64,000 nt of DNA, from NCBI RefSeq assembly GCF_000447755.1, contig NZ_AUNE01000027.1, forward strand, positions 1-64,000. Direction: 5' to 3'. The notes below the pieces were generated by a model. That model saw only the letters and a list, made by a program, of their open reading frames with translations, made no database searches and was not told the DNA's origin. How positions within the stretch are numbered: the first letter of the stretch is position 1; each line of letters begins with the position of its first letter. The translations under genes were made by a program, and so were the position numbers. Origin of the DNA: Bacteriovorax sp. BSW11_IV. GTDB lineage: Bacteria; Bdellovibrionota; Bacteriovoracia; Bacteriovoracales; Bacteriovoracaceae. Shown here in pieces: positions 45,712 to 53,621 of the stretch.

Positions 45712-47105
45712 ATTTCAATCTGCTCCCCATCAAGCTCTTCAATATCTCGTTGGTCGATATTGATTTGTTCTTGAAGGGGAGTGATAATTTCTGGATTTTT
45801 TATATCATCTAAAAAACTTTCCATATCCCTATGCATAGGTCCTTCTCTTTTGGAAGTCTTAGCAATATTGCTCCAAATTAGTGTTTGCAGCTCAAAGTAA
45901 CAATTCATCCCATCGTGATGCTTACAAGTTTTGTCTAAGCTTGAAACCATTTGCGAGTAATCATTCGTTTGCATTGCTAAGTGAGCAATCATAAGTTCGA
46001 CTTCAAAAGGGGGCTTTTTACCATAGAGTTCTTGCAGTATCATGGCGTTCTCGTAAGCCGCCTCTGTTTTATTTGCTCTAAGTTTAAAGGCCGTATCAAG
46101 GCTGATTTTTTTTCTTTCATCAAGCTTTGGATTGTTAGAATTGTGAAGAAGATCACTCCCTTCGTCCCAAAGCTTTAATAGCCAAGCAATCGGAGTTGCT
46201 CTTTCAAGGGCATTTCTTGAGTCGTGCTTTTGGGCCAGTGCTAATTTGAAATGTCCGTAGGCAAGTTCATATTTTTTTTGTGCTAAATTGATATTACCTT
46301 TTAGGTTTTCTGCATTTGGACCTTTTAAGTCTTCGACAAACGCCTTCGCTCTTTCGACATTTCCAAGACGATAATATAAAAGGGCCAGTAACTCTCTTAT
46401 CTCACTAGAGTTATAGTATATGGCCGGAATTGAATCTACAAATTCTTCGACTTTTTTTTCTTTGTTAATAAACAGTCCAGATTTTAACCAAATTCTTAAA
46501 TATTCTTTGTCAGCAAAAATCCATTGGAAATCAGATAGCGTTTCCCCGCGCGATGCAATTGTTTTTTCATAAAAAAGATTTCGCACATTTTCTAACCAAA
46601 AATGGTCGTTCTTCGTGTAGTCAGCAGTCACAAGCTCACAGCGTTCGATATTTTTTAGTAATTCTTTGCTAGGGCCTTTGGTGATCATAGCGGTAACTTT
46701 CATGATGCAAATTTCTTTGAAGTAGCGCTCTTCAAAATATATTGGGGCGCTCAAAATTGAGATCACTTTGTTCATATCGCCTTCAATAAAAGCAATAAGA
46801 GATTCATAGCGCTCAACAATGATTTTTAAGGCCGACTCTTTTTTATCAATTTTAAATAGGAGAAGCTTCGCTTTTTCAAGTTCACCGGATAAGAGAAGCT
46901 CTTTTACTTTTTGAATGATTCTAATCGTTGCATCTCTATCTCTTACGTTTGCAAGTTCGATATATTCCGCCACTTCATATTCTTTTAGTAAGGACCAGTC
47001 TGTTTCAATTTCTTTGAGTTTTTCAATTTTATAAGGAACAGCTTCATCTGCTAGTGCAGAATTTAACCCGAATGTAATTGTCAGAAATAGGAATATTGTC
47101 TTCAT
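45708..47105 (-). CDS. Exported helical-repeat protein of unknown function
   Basis: The 465-residue protein has a signal peptide (KTIFLFLTITFGLNSALA). The mature part is made of paired helices with TPR-like spacing (VRDRDATIRIIQKVKELLLSGELEKAKLLLFKIDKKESAL, LLYYRLGNVERAKAFVEDLKG, YELAYGHFKLALAQKHD), so it is probably a periplasmic scaffold protein. Two close cysteines (KTCKHHDGMNCYF) near residue 400 may form a disulfide. I do not recognise a specific family. It ends convergently against the FecR-domain gene with a four-base overlap. Confidence 0.83.
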   Translation of the reverse strand: MKTIFLFLTITFGLNSALADEAVPYKIEKLKEIETDWSLLKEYEVAEYIELANVRDRDATIRIIQKVKELLLSGELEKAKLLLFKIDKKESALKIIVERYESLIAFIEGDMNKVISILSAPIYFEERYFKEICIMKVTAMITKGPSKELLKNIERCELVTADYTKNDHFWLENVRNLFYEKTIASRGETLSDFQWIFADKEYLRIWLKSGLFINKEKKVEEFVDSIPAIYYNSSEIRELLALLYYRLGNVERAKAFVEDLKGPNAENLKGNINLAQKKYELAYGHFKLALAQKHDSRNALERATPIAWLLKLWDEGSDLLHNSNNPKLDERKKISLDTAFKLRANKTEAAYENAMILQELYGKKPPFEVELMIAHLAMQTNDYSQMVSSLDKTCKHHDGMNCYFELQTLIWSNIAKTSKREGPMHRDMESFLDDIKNPEIITPLQEQINIDQRDIEELDGEQIEI

Positions 47106-47164
47106 TTCATTAACAATTTCGGAAAGTTTTCCGATAACTTAAGTGAACTTTCAAGGATGTATAG

Positions 47165-48952
47165 TTGATTAAAAAAGTTTTTACTTTGTTTTTTATGATT
47201 CTTATTTTTAGCACACAAGTACGTGCTCTGATTCCTCTTGAAAGTTTAATCCTCGGTGATTTTTCTGATAAATACGATTTAGAAGTAAGTGATCCACTCC
47301 ATTACATTTATGATTTCACCCAATACGCCAGTGATGATGTCATGGATAAAGACAAGAAGGCCTTGGCCATTTATCGTGGTTTCTATGAAGAAGGTCAAAA
47401 TTTAAAGGATTACTGCGACTCTAATCGAGAACCTACTAAATATCCTATTGCTTGGGATCGGGATCAAGCAAAGAGGGCCTATATGGCCACGCTTCAGTAT
47501 GTAGGTCTTGATATCACAATTAGGGCCATGGTGAGTTATGCTAAGTTTTTTGAAATGACTGAAGAAGAGTATACTTCAATGGTTTCAGGACTGGTCGGAA
47601 ATTATTGTTCGGCCAATTTGTCTATCATTAGTGTAAAGCAGTTGCAGAAGCTTATGACAAAGCGTTTTACAAATAATTCTTTCGCTCTTCCTGATGTCAA
47701 AGGAAATCCTCTTTTTTCTCAAGATGTTCATTCTCTCCAATCTATGGAGAGTGTTAGAAAGCGTGAGTTCTATTATACAGTAGAATTATTCAAATCGTTT
47801 TGTTCATGGAATGGTTCAACAGATGATGTCGGTCTCATGGTACCGCTTCTAAGAAATCCTGTTACCTATACTTTTATTGAAAGACAGCTTCTAGGTAAAA
47901 GATTGGTTTATAATGAAAACTCTGGACGTATTCATTATGCTGATGCCGCCAACACTGTTCAAGTTCAGTGTCAAAATTTAGTTTGTCGTAAAACTGATTT
48001 GAAAACATTCAATGTAAAATTTCCAAAATCAATAGGGTTTTCAAATATAAAAACAGATCTCGATAATTTATACTGCGAAGATTTCGTGAATGTCGATTAC
48101 AACTTTAAGCAAAAAGATGAGAAGTTAAAAAAAATTATCGACTCTATTTCTTTTGATGAGCAAAATTTTTTAATAGGGCAATTTGTCGCCCTAGTTACAG
48201 GAATTCCAGATTTCTTTTTATGGCAAAAAGAATTTAAAGATATACAGCTTCTGTCTCGTTTAAGCATCGATCAATTTTGGTCTCGCTGGGCAAAGAAATA
48301 CACGGAAAATCTGGGTAAGGATCTTTACTATGAAGAGCCATTAACAATGGAGCTTGTGGATAAGAAAAATTATTTCAACAAGTATCTGCCAAACTTCAAA
48401 GTTGTTTTTGATGTCAATCTTGGCGAGATGGATCGCATAAATCAGCGAGTTGGAAAAATGAAATCCTATTTTGAGATTCATTTAAGTCATCAATTTGCCG
48501 CATGGATTAGAAGAGAGTGGCAAAACCATGATCCACGCGAGAAGGAAGTTGAAGGTCAATTGCAAACGGCCCTGCGCGATCGTCTTACTGATGCGGTTAA
48601 AGAAATTCAGCAAAAGTTTGTCTTTCCTCCTTGGACTGAAGGACTCGACCGAATTCTTGTAAATGAAATTTTAGAGCAGTTCTCCGAATATCAAGGAAGT
48701 TACTTCGCCAGGAATAAAACGGGGACAATGGTCATTCCCGTGGAAATTAATTTTGGACCTTATGCGCTTTCTTATATGCGTCATAATCACAAAATAAAAA
48801 AGTCAAAAGAACTTGAAAAATCTAAGGAAGAACTGAGAGAGTTGCGTCGTAAAAAAAGTGAAAAAACAAATAAACCAATGATAGATATTGATGCAGATGA
48901 TGATGAATCTTCTCAAATCCCTGAAAATTCAGAAGACGTAGAAAACTTATAA
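47165..48952 (+). CDS. Exported protein of unknown function, TTG start
   Basis: This 595-residue protein starts with TTG at 47165, with AAGGA seven bases upstream and a good signal peptide (IKKVFTLFFMILIFSTQVRA). The mature part is mixed, with several cysteines in the first half (DYCDSNREP, GNYCSANL, KSFCSWNG, VQCQNLVCRKTD, LYCEDF), probably disulfide-bonded. The C-terminus is a long Lys/Glu-rich helix (KSKELEKSKEELRELRRKKSEK) and an acidic tail (DIDADDDESSQIPENSEDVENL). I do not recognise a family. It ends 24 bases before rpoH and may be read with it. Confidence 0.82.
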   Translation: MIKKVFTLFFMILIFSTQVRALIPLESLILGDFSDKYDLEVSDPLHYIYDFTQYASDDVMDKDKKALAIYRGFYEEGQNLKDYCDSNREPTKYPIAWDRDQAKRAYMATLQYVGLDITIRAMVSYAKFFEMTEEEYTSMVSGLVGNYCSANLSIISVKQLQKLMTKRFTNNSFALPDVKGNPLFSQDVHSLQSMESVRKREFYYTVELFKSFCSWNGSTDDVGLMVPLLRNPVTYTFIERQLLGKRLVYNENSGRIHYADAANTVQVQCQNLVCRKTDLKTFNVKFPKSIGFSNIKTDLDNLYCEDFVNVDYNFKQKDEKLKKIIDSISFDEQNFLIGQFVALVTGIPDFFLWQKEFKDIQLLSRLSIDQFWSRWAKKYTENLGKDLYYEEPLTMELVDKKNYFNKYLPNFKVVFDVNLGEMDRINQRVGKMKSYFEIHLSHQFAAWIRREWQNHDPREKEVEGQLQTALRDRLTDAVKEIQQKFVFPPWTEGLDRILVNEILEQFSEYQGSYFARNKTGTMVIPVEINFGPYALSYMRHNHKIKKSKELEKSKEELRELRRKKSEKTNKPMIDIDADDDESSQIPENSEDVENL

Positions 48953-48976
48953 TCCTCATGTTATTATCCCTTCCAT

Positions 48977-50026
48977 ATGAGTGATAAAAAGAAAAAAGAG
49001 ATTGTCCCTGAAGTCCTTCCAAAAGTTGAAATGGAAGATCTTCTGCGCGATGAAAAGTCCATCGATTATAATGACGAAGATATTATTGATCTCGATGAAT
49101 TTGAACATACTGAACTTGCCAAAATTCAAGATGTCTTTGAAGAATCAAATCTTCCTACACCGCTAGAAACAGGTCTAACGACGAAAGAGTTAAAAGGAAT
49201 TGATCCTTTAACTTTATATCTGAAAGAAATTAGCCGCTACGATTTATTGAGCCAAGAGCAAGAAGCTGCTCTTACAAAGGCCCTCGTTGAAACAGGGGAT
49301 CTTGATGTTGCGAAAAAATTAGTGACGGCCAATTTGCGTTTAGTTGTAAAAATCGCCATGGAGTACCGTAGCGCATATCAAAATGTCATGGATCTTATTC
49401 AAGAAGGGAATATTGGTCTTATGAAGGCCGTTTCAAAATACGATCCTGAAAAAGGAGCGAAGCTAAGTTATTACGCAAGCTGGTGGATTAGATCCTATAT
49501 TCTGAAATTTATTTTGGATAATTTTCGTTTAGTCAAAATTGGAACTACTAACGATCAAAAAAAATTGTTTTATAATCTTCTGCGTGAAAAAGAGCGCCTC
49601 ATTTCTCTTGGTATAAATCCCGACAATGAAACGCTTTCAAAGCGTCTTGGGGTCTCTGAAAAATCTGTGGCCTTAATGGATGAGCGCCTTGGCCCTTCAA
49701 CTGGGGATCTTAGTATCGATAGGCCCATCAGTGATGATGGTAGCGGTGCCCGTATTTCAGACTTCCTTGAAGATGATAGCGATGACATTGCTGAAAAACT
49801 TGCACACTCTGAGAGTATCGAAATTTTGCGTGAGAATTTAGTGGATTTTATTGATGGGCTTAAGCCACGCGATCAAGAAATCTTTAAAAAACGACTACTT
49901 AGCGAAGTTCCTCCGTCCCTTCAGGCCATTGCGGATGAATACGGAGTGTCACGAGAGCGCATCCGCCAGATAGAGGAGCGTTTGCTCAATAATTTAAAGG
50001 TTTACATGTCCGAGCATTTGGGGTAA
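48977..50026 (+). CDS. rpoH: RNA polymerase sigma factor, RpoH (sigma-32) type
   Basis: The 349-residue protein is a sigma-70-family factor. Region 1.2 begins at DPLTLYLKEISRYDLLSQEQE; region 2 follows (ANLRLVVKIAMEYRSAYQNVMDLIQEGNIGLMKAVSKYDPEKGAKLSYYASWWIRSYI). The segment QKKLFYNLLREKERL is the RpoH box seen in heat-shock sigma factors. Region 4 has the helix-turn-helix PSLQAIADEYGVSRERIRQIEERLL. Compared with typical RpoH (about 285 residues) there is an acidic N-terminal extension of about 75 residues of unknown role. The start ATG lacks a clear ribosome site. It may share a promoter with the preceding gene. Confidence 0.94.
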   Translation: MSDKKKKEIVPEVLPKVEMEDLLRDEKSIDYNDEDIIDLDEFEHTELAKIQDVFEESNLPTPLETGLTTKELKGIDPLTLYLKEISRYDLLSQEQEAALTKALVETGDLDVAKKLVTANLRLVVKIAMEYRSAYQNVMDLIQEGNIGLMKAVSKYDPEKGAKLSYYASWWIRSYILKFILDNFRLVKIGTTNDQKKLFYNLLREKERLISLGINPDNETLSKRLGVSEKSVALMDERLGPSTGDLSIDRPISDDGSGARISDFLEDDSDDIAEKLAHSESIEILRENLVDFIDGLKPRDQEIFKKRLLSEVPPSLQAIADEYGVSRERIRQIEERLLNNLKVYMSEHLG

Positions 50027-50120
50027 AACTCCCTAAAATAATTCGTCTTTTACTAGGTTTCAATGTCTATCTCAGCTTTGCTACTTGGTTTAAGATCTGT
50101 CATTACAAGGAGAATTTGAG

Positions 50121-50396
50121 ATGACTACTACAGAAAGACAACAAATCGTTAATGAATTCGGAACTGAGTTTGGTAAAGGTCCAAAAGATTCAGGATGTAC
50201 AGCTGTTCAAGTTGCACTTCTTACAGCAAGAATCAACGGTCTTAAGGGACACTTCGAGTCTCACAAGCATGACTACCACTCAAACAGAGGTCTTTTGAAG
50301 ATGATCGGTCAAAGAAAGTCTCTACTAAAGTATCTTCAAAATAATAACGAAGAGAAATACAAGAACCTAATTAATAAGCTTGGACTAAGAAAATAA
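50121..50396 (+). CDS. rpsO: 30S ribosomal protein S15
   Basis: S15 binds the central domain of 16S rRNA and is a primary assembly protein of the small subunit. The 91-residue sequence shows DSGCTAVQVALLTARINGLKGHFESHKHDYHSNRGLLKMIGQRKSLLKYL, the family core, and is the usual length. AAGGAG precedes the start. It is followed by a terminator and then pnp, matching the rpsO-pnp order of most Proteobacteria. Strong codon bias (mostly CTT, AAG, GGT) fits high expression. Confidence 0.99.
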   Translation: MTTTERQQIVNEFGTEFGKGPKDSGCTAVQVALLTARINGLKGHFESHKHDYHSNRGLLKMIGQRKSLLKYLQNNNEEKYKNLINKLGLRK

Positions 50397-50402
50397 GTCA
50401 AA

Positions 50403-50431
50403 AAAAGGGGGGCCATAGGGTTCCCCTTTTT
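50403..50431 (+). terminator. Intrinsic terminator after rpsO
   Basis: AAAAGGGG (50403-50410) pairs with CCCCTTTT (50423-50430), with a 12-base loop that can pair further (GG with CC), followed by TGTTTTT. It starts six bases after the rpsO stop and probably gives partial termination between rpsO and pnp. Confidence 0.72.
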
Positions 50432-50469
50432 GTTTTTGGCGATTAAAATAAAAATAAGATTTGTGTGGA

Positions 50470-50549
50470 GGTAGAAAGAAATTTGTTGGATATTTGAAAG
50501 TGGTGTTTATGATGAACTCTTCTTTGAAATATCTTCCAAATTTCCTACC
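50470..50549 (+). promoter_or_regulatory. Long hairpin in the pnp leader, probable RNase III/PNPase control site
   Basis: The arms 50470-50500 and 50522-50549 can form about 24 base pairs: GGTAG/CTACC at the base, then GAAATTTG/CAAATTTC, GATATTT/AAATATC and AAAG/CTTT at the top, interrupted by a three-base bulge, a 3x3 internal loop and one mismatch, with a loop of about 21 bases. In E. coli a long leader hairpin upstream of pnp is cut by RNase III so that PNPase can repress its own synthesis. Position and shape here suggest the same type of control. Confidence 0.6.
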
Positions 50550-50621
50550 AATACTCAAAATAAAATATAAAACCTATTAAGCGATAAAAGGATTATCTTC
50601 CTTTTGTAATGGAGTACGTTA

Positions 50622-52790
50622 ATGAACGAAAACAAAAAGATTTTCACTTACAATTATGGTGGTAAAGAAGTTACCATCGAAACTGGTCGTCTTGCTAAGC
50701 AGGCCGATGGTTCAGTTCTTGTGTCTTGCGAAGGGACTCAAGTTCTAGTTACAGTTTGTTCAGCTAGAGAAGTAAAAGACGGACAAGACTTCTTTCCACT
50801 TCTTGTAGAATATACTGAGAAATTTTATTCAGCAGGGAAGTTCCTTGGTGGATTCTTAAAGAGAGAAGGTCGTCCTTCAACTCAAGAAACTTTAAACGCT
50901 CGTCTAATTGATAGACCACTTCGTCCAATGTTCCCAGAAGGGTACATGTTTGACACTGTAATTTCATGTACAGTTATGTCTTACAACGAAAATGGAGACC
51001 CAGAAGTTCTAGCGGGTCTAGGTGCTTCAGCGGCCCTTACTCTTTCAGACATCCCTTTCAACGGTCCAATCGCCACTTGTAAAGTAGGTCGCATTGGTGG
51101 TCAATTTATTATCAACCCATCTCACTCACAGTGGGCCGAGTCTGATCTAGAAATTGCTGTTGCAGCTTCTGAAGATGCAATCCTTATGGTTGAAGGTGAA
51201 GCTAAGATCGTTCCTGAGCAAGAAGTGCTTGATGCCATTTTCTTTGGTCACGATGAGATTAAAGGATTTGTTAAATTCCTTAAGGGAATGCAAGCAGAAC
51301 TTGGTAAGACTAAGCGTTCTTGGGAATCAGCTGCTGCTAACAAAAAACTTGTTGCTACAGTTACAGAAAAATTTTCTAGCGATGCAAGAGCAGCTATCGA
51401 AATCACTGATAAGCTTGAGAGACAATTTGCTGTAAAAGCTCTTGAGAAAAAAATCAAAGCCGATATGGCCGAAAATTTCGCTCAATATGATCTTGCTGAA
51501 AATGCAGAGTTTGGAAAGGCCGCTTATAAAGGTGTTGAAGAACTTATGTACAACATGATGAGATCTGACATTCTTGATAAAGAACACAGAATTGGTGGTA
51601 GAGCTCTAAATCAAGTTAGACAAATTGAAACTGAAGTTGGAGTTTTAGCTGCTCCACACGGTTCATCACTATTTACTCGTGGTGAAACTCAAGTTCTTTC
51701 AACTGTAACTATCGGTGGTGCTTCAGGTGAACAAATGTCTGATAGAATCGTTGGAACAAATTACGATAAATTCTACCTTCACTATAACTTCCCTCCATAT
51801 TCAGTAGGTGAAGCACGTGGTGTAAGAGGTGTTGGTCGTCGTGAACTTGGTCACGGAAATCTTGCTGAGAGAGCTCTTAAAGCAGCTATGCCAAATGCTG
51901 AAGAATTCCCATATACAACAAGAGTTGTGTGTGAAGTTCTAGAATCAAATGGTTCTTCTTCAATGGGTTCTGTATGTTCTGGTTCAATGGCCCTTATGGA
52001 TGCCGGTGTTCCTCTAGTGAAGCCAGTTGGTGGGATTGCTATGGGTCTAATCACTGATGGATCACGCTTTAAAGTTCTTACAGATATTCTAGGGGATGAA
52101 GATCACCTAGGTGATATGGACTTTAAAGTTGCTGGTACTGAAGATGGTATCACAGCTATTCAAATGGATATTAAGATCACTGGTCTTACACGTGAAATCG
52201 TTATCTCAGCAATGGGACAAGCAAGAGATGGTCGTCTTCATATTCTTAATGAAATGAACAAAACTATCGCAGCAGGAAGAAGTGAATTCAAACTTGGTGT
52301 ACCAAAGATTGAAACTTTCAAGATTCCACAAGATAAGATTGGTGCCCTTATTGGTCCAGGTGGAAAGAATATTAAGAAAGTACAAGAGCAATTTGAAGTT
52401 ACAATTGAAATCGTTGAAGATGGTACAGTTAAAGTTCTTGGAACAAATCCTGATAAGATTGCTTCATGTATCACTACTTGTAACCTTCAAATTAACGGTC
52501 CAGAACTAGGTTCTGACTACCTAGCTGAAGTTGTAAGCTTAAAAGATTACGGTGCATTTGTTGATATCGCTGAAGGTGTTTCAGGACTAGTTCACGTATC
52601 AGAAATTACTGATGCTGAAAGAGTAAAAGACGTAAACGACTATATGGCAGTAGGTGATAAAGTTACTGTAAGAGTTGTTGAAGTTGATAAAATGGGACGA
52701 ATTAAACTTTCTTGTAAGGCCGCTGGTGGTCTTAAGAGAAAGGACGGAAAAGAGCCGGCCCCTAAGAAAGAAGAAGCTCCACAAGAATAA
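50622..52790 (+). CDS. pnp: Polynucleotide phosphorylase
   Basis: PNPase degrades RNA 3' to 5' with phosphate and is a core part of RNA turnover. The 722-residue protein has the expected order: first RNase PH domain (about 10-225), helical linker, and second RNase PH domain with the catalytic-site stretch GSSSMGSVCSGSMALMDAGVPLVKPVGGIAMGL. Then come KH (IGALIGPGGKNIKKVQEQ) and S1 domains (GSDYLAEVVSLKDYGAFVDIAEGVSGLVHVSEI) at the C-terminus. Length is standard. It follows rpsO and an extended leader hairpin, and ends with its own terminator. Confidence 0.99.
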   Translation: MNENKKIFTYNYGGKEVTIETGRLAKQADGSVLVSCEGTQVLVTVCSAREVKDGQDFFPLLVEYTEKFYSAGKFLGGFLKREGRPSTQETLNARLIDRPLRPMFPEGYMFDTVISCTVMSYNENGDPEVLAGLGASAALTLSDIPFNGPIATCKVGRIGGQFIINPSHSQWAESDLEIAVAASEDAILMVEGEAKIVPEQEVLDAIFFGHDEIKGFVKFLKGMQAELGKTKRSWESAAANKKLVATVTEKFSSDARAAIEITDKLERQFAVKALEKKIKADMAENFAQYDLAENAEFGKAAYKGVEELMYNMMRSDILDKEHRIGGRALNQVRQIETEVGVLAAPHGSSLFTRGETQVLSTVTIGGASGEQMSDRIVGTNYDKFYLHYNFPPYSVGEARGVRGVGRRELGHGNLAERALKAAMPNAEEFPYTTRVVCEVLESNGSSSMGSVCSGSMALMDAGVPLVKPVGGIAMGLITDGSRFKVLTDILGDEDHLGDMDFKVAGTEDGITAIQMDIKITGLTREIVISAMGQARDGRLHILNEMNKTIAAGRSEFKLGVPKIETFKIPQDKIGALIGPGGKNIKKVQEQFEVTIEIVEDGTVKVLGTNPDKIASCITTCNLQINGPELGSDYLAEVVSLKDYGAFVDIAEGVSGLVHVSEITDAERVKDVNDYMAVGDKVTVRVVEVDKMGRIKLSCKAAGGLKRKDGKEPAPKKEEAPQE

Positions 52791-52796
52791 TATGAG

Positions 52797-52822
52797 AGAG
52801 GGCCTTACGGGCCCTCTTTTTT
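52797..52822 (+). terminator. Intrinsic terminator after pnp
   Basis: AGAGGGCC (52797-52804) pairs perfectly with GGCCCTCT (52810-52817), loop TTACG, followed by TTTTTT. It starts seven bases after the pnp stop. The dut start codon lies 15 bases after it. Confidence 0.88.
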
Positions 52823-52836
52823 GTTACGGGATAAAA

Positions 52837-53301
52837 ATGACTGCATATGTTGATTTGAAAATTAAAAAATTAGAGCACTTCGATAATGATCTTCCTTTGC
52901 CTGCTTATGAAACAACAGGAGCAGCAGGAGCGGATTTAAGAGCACAACTTGGAAAAGGTGAATCTTTAGTGATTGCCCCTGGCAAGAGAGTGCTTGTACC
53001 AACAGGACTTAGTTTTGAAATTCCTGAAGGGTATGAAGTACAAATCAGGCCACGCTCGGGTCTTTCATTTAAGACTCAACTTCTCGTTGTTAATAGTCCT
53101 GGAACTATTGACTGCGACTACAGAGGTGAAGTAAAAATCATTCTCGGAAATTTTGGAACAGAAGATGAAATCATTGAACACGGTGATCGCGTTTGTCAGA
53201 TGGTTATAGCACCAGTGACACAGGCGAAATTTGTTGTCACAGATGAGCTTTCATCAACAGAAAGAGGGGCCGGCGGATTCGGCTCTACAGGTAAACAATA
53301 A
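52837..53301 (+). CDS. dut: Deoxyuridine triphosphate nucleotidohydrolase
   Basis: Dut splits dUTP to dUMP and pyrophosphate, keeping uracil out of DNA and feeding dTMP synthesis. The 154-residue protein shows the five trimeric-dUTPase motifs in order: AGADLRA, RPRSGLSFK, GTIDCDYRGEV, GDRVCQMVI and the C-terminal arm RGAGGFGSTG. The ATG at 52837 is the only good start; the frame is open upstream into pnp without meaning. It is the first gene of a group of three closely spaced genes with a PHA-system-like protein and a ferredoxin. Confidence 0.98.
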   Translation: MTAYVDLKIKKLEHFDNDLPLPAYETTGAAGADLRAQLGKGESLVIAPGKRVLVPTGLSFEIPEGYEVQIRPRSGLSFKTQLLVVNSPGTIDCDYRGEVKIILGNFGTEDEIIEHGDRVCQMVIAPVTQAKFVVTDELSSTERGAGGFGSTGKQ

Positions 53302-53328
53302 AGTAAAGAGATAATAGGGAGAAACTCA

Positions 53329-53613
53329 ATGGATTTAGTTGTTAACTATAAGAAAGCAGCTTCAAAAGAAGAGGGATGGGATCTTGCGAAGGCACAGATA
53401 ACTCCTGAATATGTGGCGAAATTCAATGTAAAGGCCGAAATCAACTATGATAGAGCGAGTGGTAAAATTATTGCTACTGGTAAAGGTTTTACACTAAGTC
53501 TTGAATTTTCCGACAATGATTGTAAAGTCGGCGTCGAATTATCTCTCATGCTAAGGCCATTCAAAGGAAAGATTCTTGAGGCCGTGCAAAATAAACTTGA
53601 GAAAACAGTTTAA
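53329..53613 (+). CDS. Polyhydroxyalkanoate-system-like small protein
   Basis: The 94-residue protein resembles the PHA_gran_rgn family (polyhydroxyalkanoic acid system protein). Shared features are an alpha/beta layout with FNVKAEINYDRASGKIIATGKGFTLSLEFSDNDCKVGVELSLMLRPFKGKILEAVQNKLEK and the closing amphipathic helix. Members are found near PHA genes but also in organisms without them, and the function is unknown. No PHA synthase is in this window. AGGGAG precedes the start. It lies between dut and the ferredoxin with gaps of 27 and 8 bases, so one transcript is likely. Confidence 0.7.
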   Translation: MDLVVNYKKAASKEEGWDLAKAQITPEYVAKFNVKAEINYDRASGKIIATGKGFTLSLEFSDNDCKVGVELSLMLRPFKGKILEAVQNKLEKTV

Positions 53614-53621
53614 GGAATTTT

